A DNA stretch of 63,937 bases, from contig NZ_LYUZ01000158.1 of NCBI RefSeq assembly GCF_001679925.1, positions 23,871 through 87,807 on the forward strand. Reading direction: 5' to 3'. Origin of the DNA: Leisingera sp. JC1 (GTDB lineage Bacteria; Pseudomonadota; Alphaproteobacteria; Rhodobacterales; Rhodobacteraceae). The notes under the pieces are model-generated. The model was not told the origin of the DNA. It made no database searches and saw only the letters and a program-made list of their open reading frames with translations. The position numbers were made by a program, and so were the translations under genes. Positions within the stretch are counted from its first letter, which is position 1. Each line of letters begins with the position of its first letter. Shown piece after piece: positions 61,228 through 63,937 of this stretch.

Positions 61228-61614
61228 GGCGCCAGGAGACATGCCCTTTGATGCAAGTTTGCGCTTCGCGCAAACGAAAGGCGGGGCAGCACTGCCGGCA
61301 ATAGCCGGTTTCCCCTGTCTCCGCCGGTTAAAAAAATCTCAAAAAGGAAAAGCGGACCTGGGACGTATGCCGACTGAAACTCCGGCATAACCTCCGGAAG
61401 TCATTGCCGCACAGTGTTTCAGAAGCAGCACTTTTGTCTTCCATGCGGAGAGAGAGAGAAACTTAGCGCGTGCAGCGCACTGGCGCGCTGCGCACGCTGA
61501 AAAAATTCAGCACTTCCGTTGCACATTCTCTGCCGTCTATCGCTGCAGATTGGCGCAACGGCTGCTTTGGGTTGGGTTTGCAGGCAAAGCGCTCGCCTTG
61601 CCTGCTTGCCCGGA
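61228..61614. other. Intergenic region with hairpins after the polysaccharide cluster
   Basis: Contains a perfect 8-base hairpin GTTTGCGC-TTC-GCGCAAAC (61257-61275), a GAGAGAGAGA tract near 61447, and an imperfect long palindrome around 61464-61498 (AGCGCGTGCAGCGC with GCGCTGCGCACGCT) followed by AAAAAATTC. These could terminate transcription from either side. No gene is supported. Confidence 0.55.
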
Positions 61615-62133
61615 TCAGTTGGCCACCGGCCCCTCAGAGGTGAACTTCGGGATCACGCTGTCAGAGGCCGCCTTGGGTTCGATCCCCGGCCAGTTGCCTT
61701 CGGCCAGATTGATGTTGCCGGGGATGTCCTCCTCCCAGAAGCCAACCACAACATCGGTGATGTTCAGGTACAGCTTGTCATCAACGATGCGCCAGAGGTT
61801 CGGGTTGGCCGGCACCTTGCCGCCCTTGGAGAGGCCATAGGCGCAGTGGCCGTCATACTGCGGCGCGTAATAGGCAGGGTTTTCCAGAAACTTGTCGCGG
61901 TTTTCTGCCGAGGCGAAGGCCCAGGTGGCGCCGTTGTAATCGGCGGTGAACTCCGTGCTGCCGCGCACCGGAGCGGTCTGCGGGGTGCCGACCGGGTTCA
62001 TCTCCAGGCTGCGGTAGGCCACCACGTCATAGCCGGACACGGCATAGCCGGTGCCATCGACATACTGCTCCCCGGCAAAGGCTGGCAGGGCAAAGGAGAG
62101 CGCTGCCGCAGCAGCAAAAACAAGACGTTTCAT
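61615..62133 (-). CDS. Secreted YHS-domain protein
   Basis: A 172-residue protein with a signal peptide (MKRLVFAAAAALSFALPAFA) and one YHS domain: YAVSGYDVVAYRSLE at its start and ATWAFASAENRDKFLENP, Y-A-P-Q-Y-D-G-H-C-A-Y-G-L-S-K-G in the core. YHS domains bind or sense metals, often copper; this secreted form is common in Rhodobacterales. AAAGGGAT precedes the ATG at 62133. It is divergent from the glutathione transferase gene. Confidence 0.9.
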   Translation of the reverse strand: MKRLVFAAAAALSFALPAFAGEQYVDGTGYAVSGYDVVAYRSLEMNPVGTPQTAPVRGSTEFTADYNGATWAFASAENRDKFLENPAYYAPQYDGHCAYGLSKGGKVPANPNLWRIVDDKLYLNITDVVVGFWEEDIPGNINLAEGNWPGIEPKAASDSVIPKFTSEGPVAN

Positions 62134-62405
62134 GAAATCATCCCTTTCATCGGTGATCGCTTCAACTTGGGCACCGGTCCAACGCACCGGCCTTGGCACT
62201 GACATTACTGCCGCTGCGGCAAATGCGAAGGGGGGCTCACGGCTCTGTGTCCGGGGACGAGAGGATGTGAGCGGATTGTAAAATTTCCGCGCGCAGACCT
62301 TCCAGTCATTGGAATTTTTGAAACGCCCCTTATGTCTGGCTGGACCGATCGCCGCGGCGCGTGCGATTGAGACGCAACAGGAAACAATCAGGACAAGGCC
62401 GACAG

Positions 62406-63281
62406 ATGAGCGACACCCCCTATACCCCGCCGAAAGTCTGGAAATGGGAACAGGCGAACGGCGGCGAGTTTGCCTCCATCAACCGCCCGATTGCCGGTGC
62501 CACCCACGACAAGGATCTGCCCGTCGGCAAGCATCCCTTCCAGCTGTATTCTCTGGCGACGCCGAACGGGGTCAAGGTCACCGTGATGTTCGAGGAGCTG
62601 CTGGCCGCGGGCCACGCGGACGCCGAGTATGACGCCTGGCTGATCAAGATCGGCGACGGCGACCAGTTCAGCTCCGGCTTTGTCGAGGTGAACCCGAACT
62701 CCAAGATCCCGGCACTGCTGGACCGCAGCGGCGCGGAACCAGTGCGGGTGTTCGAGAGCGGCTCGATCCTGCTGCATCTGGCGGAGAAGTTCGACGCCTT
62801 CCTGCCTAAGGCGGGTGCGGCCCGCACCGAGACCCTGAACTGGCTGTTCTGGCAGATGGGCAGCGCGCCCTACCTGGGCGGCGGCTTTGGCCATTTCTAT
62901 GCCTATGCGCCGGAGAAGTTCCAGTATCCGATCGACCGTTTCACGATGGAAACCAAGCGCCAGCTGGATGTGCTGGACCGGCAGCTGGCAGAGCGCGAGT
63001 TCATTGCGGGTGATGAATACACCATCGCCGATATCGCCATCTGGCCCTGGTATGGACAGCTGGTTTTGGGCCGCAATTATGGCGACGCGGCGGAGTTCCT
63101 GGATGCCGGCAGCTACACCAATGTGGTCCGCTGGGCCAAGGCCATCGACGCCCGCCCGGCGGTGCAGCGCGGCCGCATGGTGAACCGCACGTCGGGCGAT
63201 CCGGCGTTTCAGCTGCATGAGCGCCACAACGCCGGCGATTTCGACTCCCGGACCCAGGATAAGCTGGAAGCAGCGGAATAA
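62406..63281 (+). CDS. yghU: YghU-type glutathione S-transferase/disulfide reductase
   Basis: A 291-residue GST-fold protein of the Nu class. The long N-terminal extension YTPPKVWKWEQANGGEFASI, INRPIAGATHDKDLPVGKHP, the Ser-containing glutathione region NPNSKIPALLDRSG and FESGSILLHLAEKF are typical of E. coli YghU/YfcG. Such enzymes reduce disulfides and organic peroxides with glutathione. The ATG at 62406 fits the conserved start. Confidence 0.94.
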   Translation: MSDTPYTPPKVWKWEQANGGEFASINRPIAGATHDKDLPVGKHPFQLYSLATPNGVKVTVMFEELLAAGHADAEYDAWLIKIGDGDQFSSGFVEVNPNSKIPALLDRSGAEPVRVFESGSILLHLAEKFDAFLPKAGAARTETLNWLFWQMGSAPYLGGGFGHFYAYAPEKFQYPIDRFTMETKRQLDVLDRQLAEREFIAGDEYTIADIAIWPWYGQLVLGRNYGDAAEFLDAGSYTNVVRWAKAIDARPAVQRGRMVNRTSGDPAFQLHERHNAGDFDSRTQDKLEAAE

Positions 63282-63316
63282 TCATCCTGCTTGCAACAAG
63301 CAGGTTTCAGACAGTC

Positions 63317-63346
63317 AAAGCGCCCGCCGCGTAGCGGGCGCTTTTT
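63317..63346. terminator. Bidirectional terminator
   Basis: AAAGCGCCCGC and GCGGGCGCTTT form the stem, with further T residues, between the convergent yghU and NTF2-like genes; it abuts the stop codon of the latter. Confidence 0.92.
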
Positions 63347-63760
63347 CTACATCCAGCCCACCTGCGTGAGGGCGTGCACGTCGTTCCAGACCTTGGTCAT
63401 GTGGCGGATCTTGCCGCCGTCGAAATCCAGCACATAGACATAGTCCGAAGCGACCTTCTTGCCCGTCGGCGCGCCGTTGCCGGCATCCGCCGTATGGGTA
63501 CCATGAAACACTGCAAACAGGACCGCGCGGCTGGCGTCCTCATCCGCCGTGAGGGATTTGAACTCGGCATGGGCGTCCGGCATCGGCGTCAGCAGACCCT
63601 TGGCCCATTCGGTGTAGTCTGCAAGCGACTTGATTTCCGCCAGCGCATCCGCCTGGACCGAGAAAGTGGCGTCCGGCGTGCACCATTCCCGGCACACGTC
63701 CCATCCCTTGCCCGCATCGCAGGCCTCGCAGAAGTCATGGGCTGTCTGTTTGATGGACAT
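63347..63760 (-). CDS. NTF2-like (SnoaL-type) protein
   Basis: A 137-residue cone-shaped NTF2-fold protein, MSIKQTAHDFCEACDAGKGW, with W-C-T-P-D-A-T-F, FAVFHGTHTADAGNG and the terminal strand GGKIRHMTKVWNDVHAL. Such domains act as polyketide cyclases, ester-hydrolase-like or ligand-binding proteins; the function here is unknown. The N-terminal Cys-rich helix is slightly unusual. Confidence 0.87.
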   Translation of the reverse strand: MSIKQTAHDFCEACDAGKGWDVCREWCTPDATFSVQADALAEIKSLADYTEWAKGLLTPMPDAHAEFKSLTADEDASRAVLFAVFHGTHTADAGNGAPTGKKVASDYVYVLDFDGGKIRHMTKVWNDVHALTQVGWM

Positions 63761-63854
63761 CGTTCTCTCCCTCCCTGCTGGGTTGCCGGGCGCGGGCCGC
63801 AGCCCTGCCCTTGCAGCAGCAGATAAGGCGAAAACGGCGAACGGCGAGGAATGC

Positions 63855-63937
63855 CTATTTGAGCCGCGGCGGCTTTTCGGGATCGCTGCCGGGCATAACC
63901 GGCTTCATTTCCTGCGGCGCCTTGGGCTGCGGCAGGT
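63855..63937 (-). CDS. C-terminus of an unidentified protein (cut by the window edge)
   Basis: On the minus strand a frame open from the right edge encodes a tail ending EMKPVMPGSDPEKPPRLK and a TAG stop. The Pro/Lys-rich composition suggests a flexible C-terminus. Too short to identify, and not certain to be coding. Confidence 0.45.
   Translation of the reverse strand, partial: LPQPKAPQEMKPVMPGSDPEKPPRLK

Overview
The window looks like chromosomal DNA of a high-GC marine alphaproteobacterium of the Roseobacter group (Rhodobacteraceae; Leisingera/Phaeobacter-like, an inference). The basis is core G+C near two thirds, a GcrA-type cell-cycle regulator, a PopZ-like gene beside tolC, FNR/FixK-type boxes, and short intergenic hairpin repeats with a GGAGTATTT box. 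I see no rRNA, tRNA, CRISPR array, integrase or transposase.

Layout. 1-5.7 kb: an acidic protein with an (EA)n tract cut by the left edge, DUF2842 and purA, a gene-poor stretch, then a translationally coupled cobalt-type nitrile hydratase operon (alpha, beta, activator). 5.8-12.5 kb: secG, pyrG, a small lipoprotein, DUF983, a MocR-type regulator, DUF1992, class I aldolase and two small ORFs. 13-25.6 kb: crotonase, SMP-30/strictosidine synthase-like protein, three PLP or small-protein genes, an MsbA-type ABC exporter, a GT2 enzyme, ygfZ, a fructosamine kinase-like gene, efp and cobQ. 25.7-29.1 kb: the pcm-like, tolC and popZ-like trio.

29.3-36.4 kb is the most unusual part. lepA is flanked by accessory DNA: upstream a divergent 379-aa gene of mosaic base composition, downstream a clearly AT-richer two-gene operon of an unknown 276-aa protein coupled to a pentapeptide-repeat protein. 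Two DksA/TraR-type zinc-finger paralogues face outward from this segment, each preceded by an FNR-type box 57-58 bases before its start codon.

36.5-55.2 kb returns to core and housekeeping genes: LysR regulator, low-molecular-weight phosphatase, sirtuin, a copper-handling pair (DUF2946 and PCuAC), rpmB, meaB, hrpB, NUDIX, Pit phosphate transporter, an SDR with an altered active site, isochorismatase-like hydrolase, argF-argD, DMT and MFS transporters, an ABC-2 permease and gcrA. 56-61.2 kb is a tightly packed surface-polysaccharide cluster (glycosyltransferase, rfbH, rfbF, rfbG, RfbJ-like reductase/epimerase) that should make a CDP-3,6-dideoxyhexose. The window closes with a YHS-domain protein, a YghU-type glutathione transferase, an NTF2-like protein and the C-terminus of an unidentified gene.

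Convergent gene pairs repeatedly share one bidirectional hairpin terminator, and many neighbouring genes overlap by 1-4 bases, indicating translational coupling. All family assignments come from reading the sequence; no database search was run.
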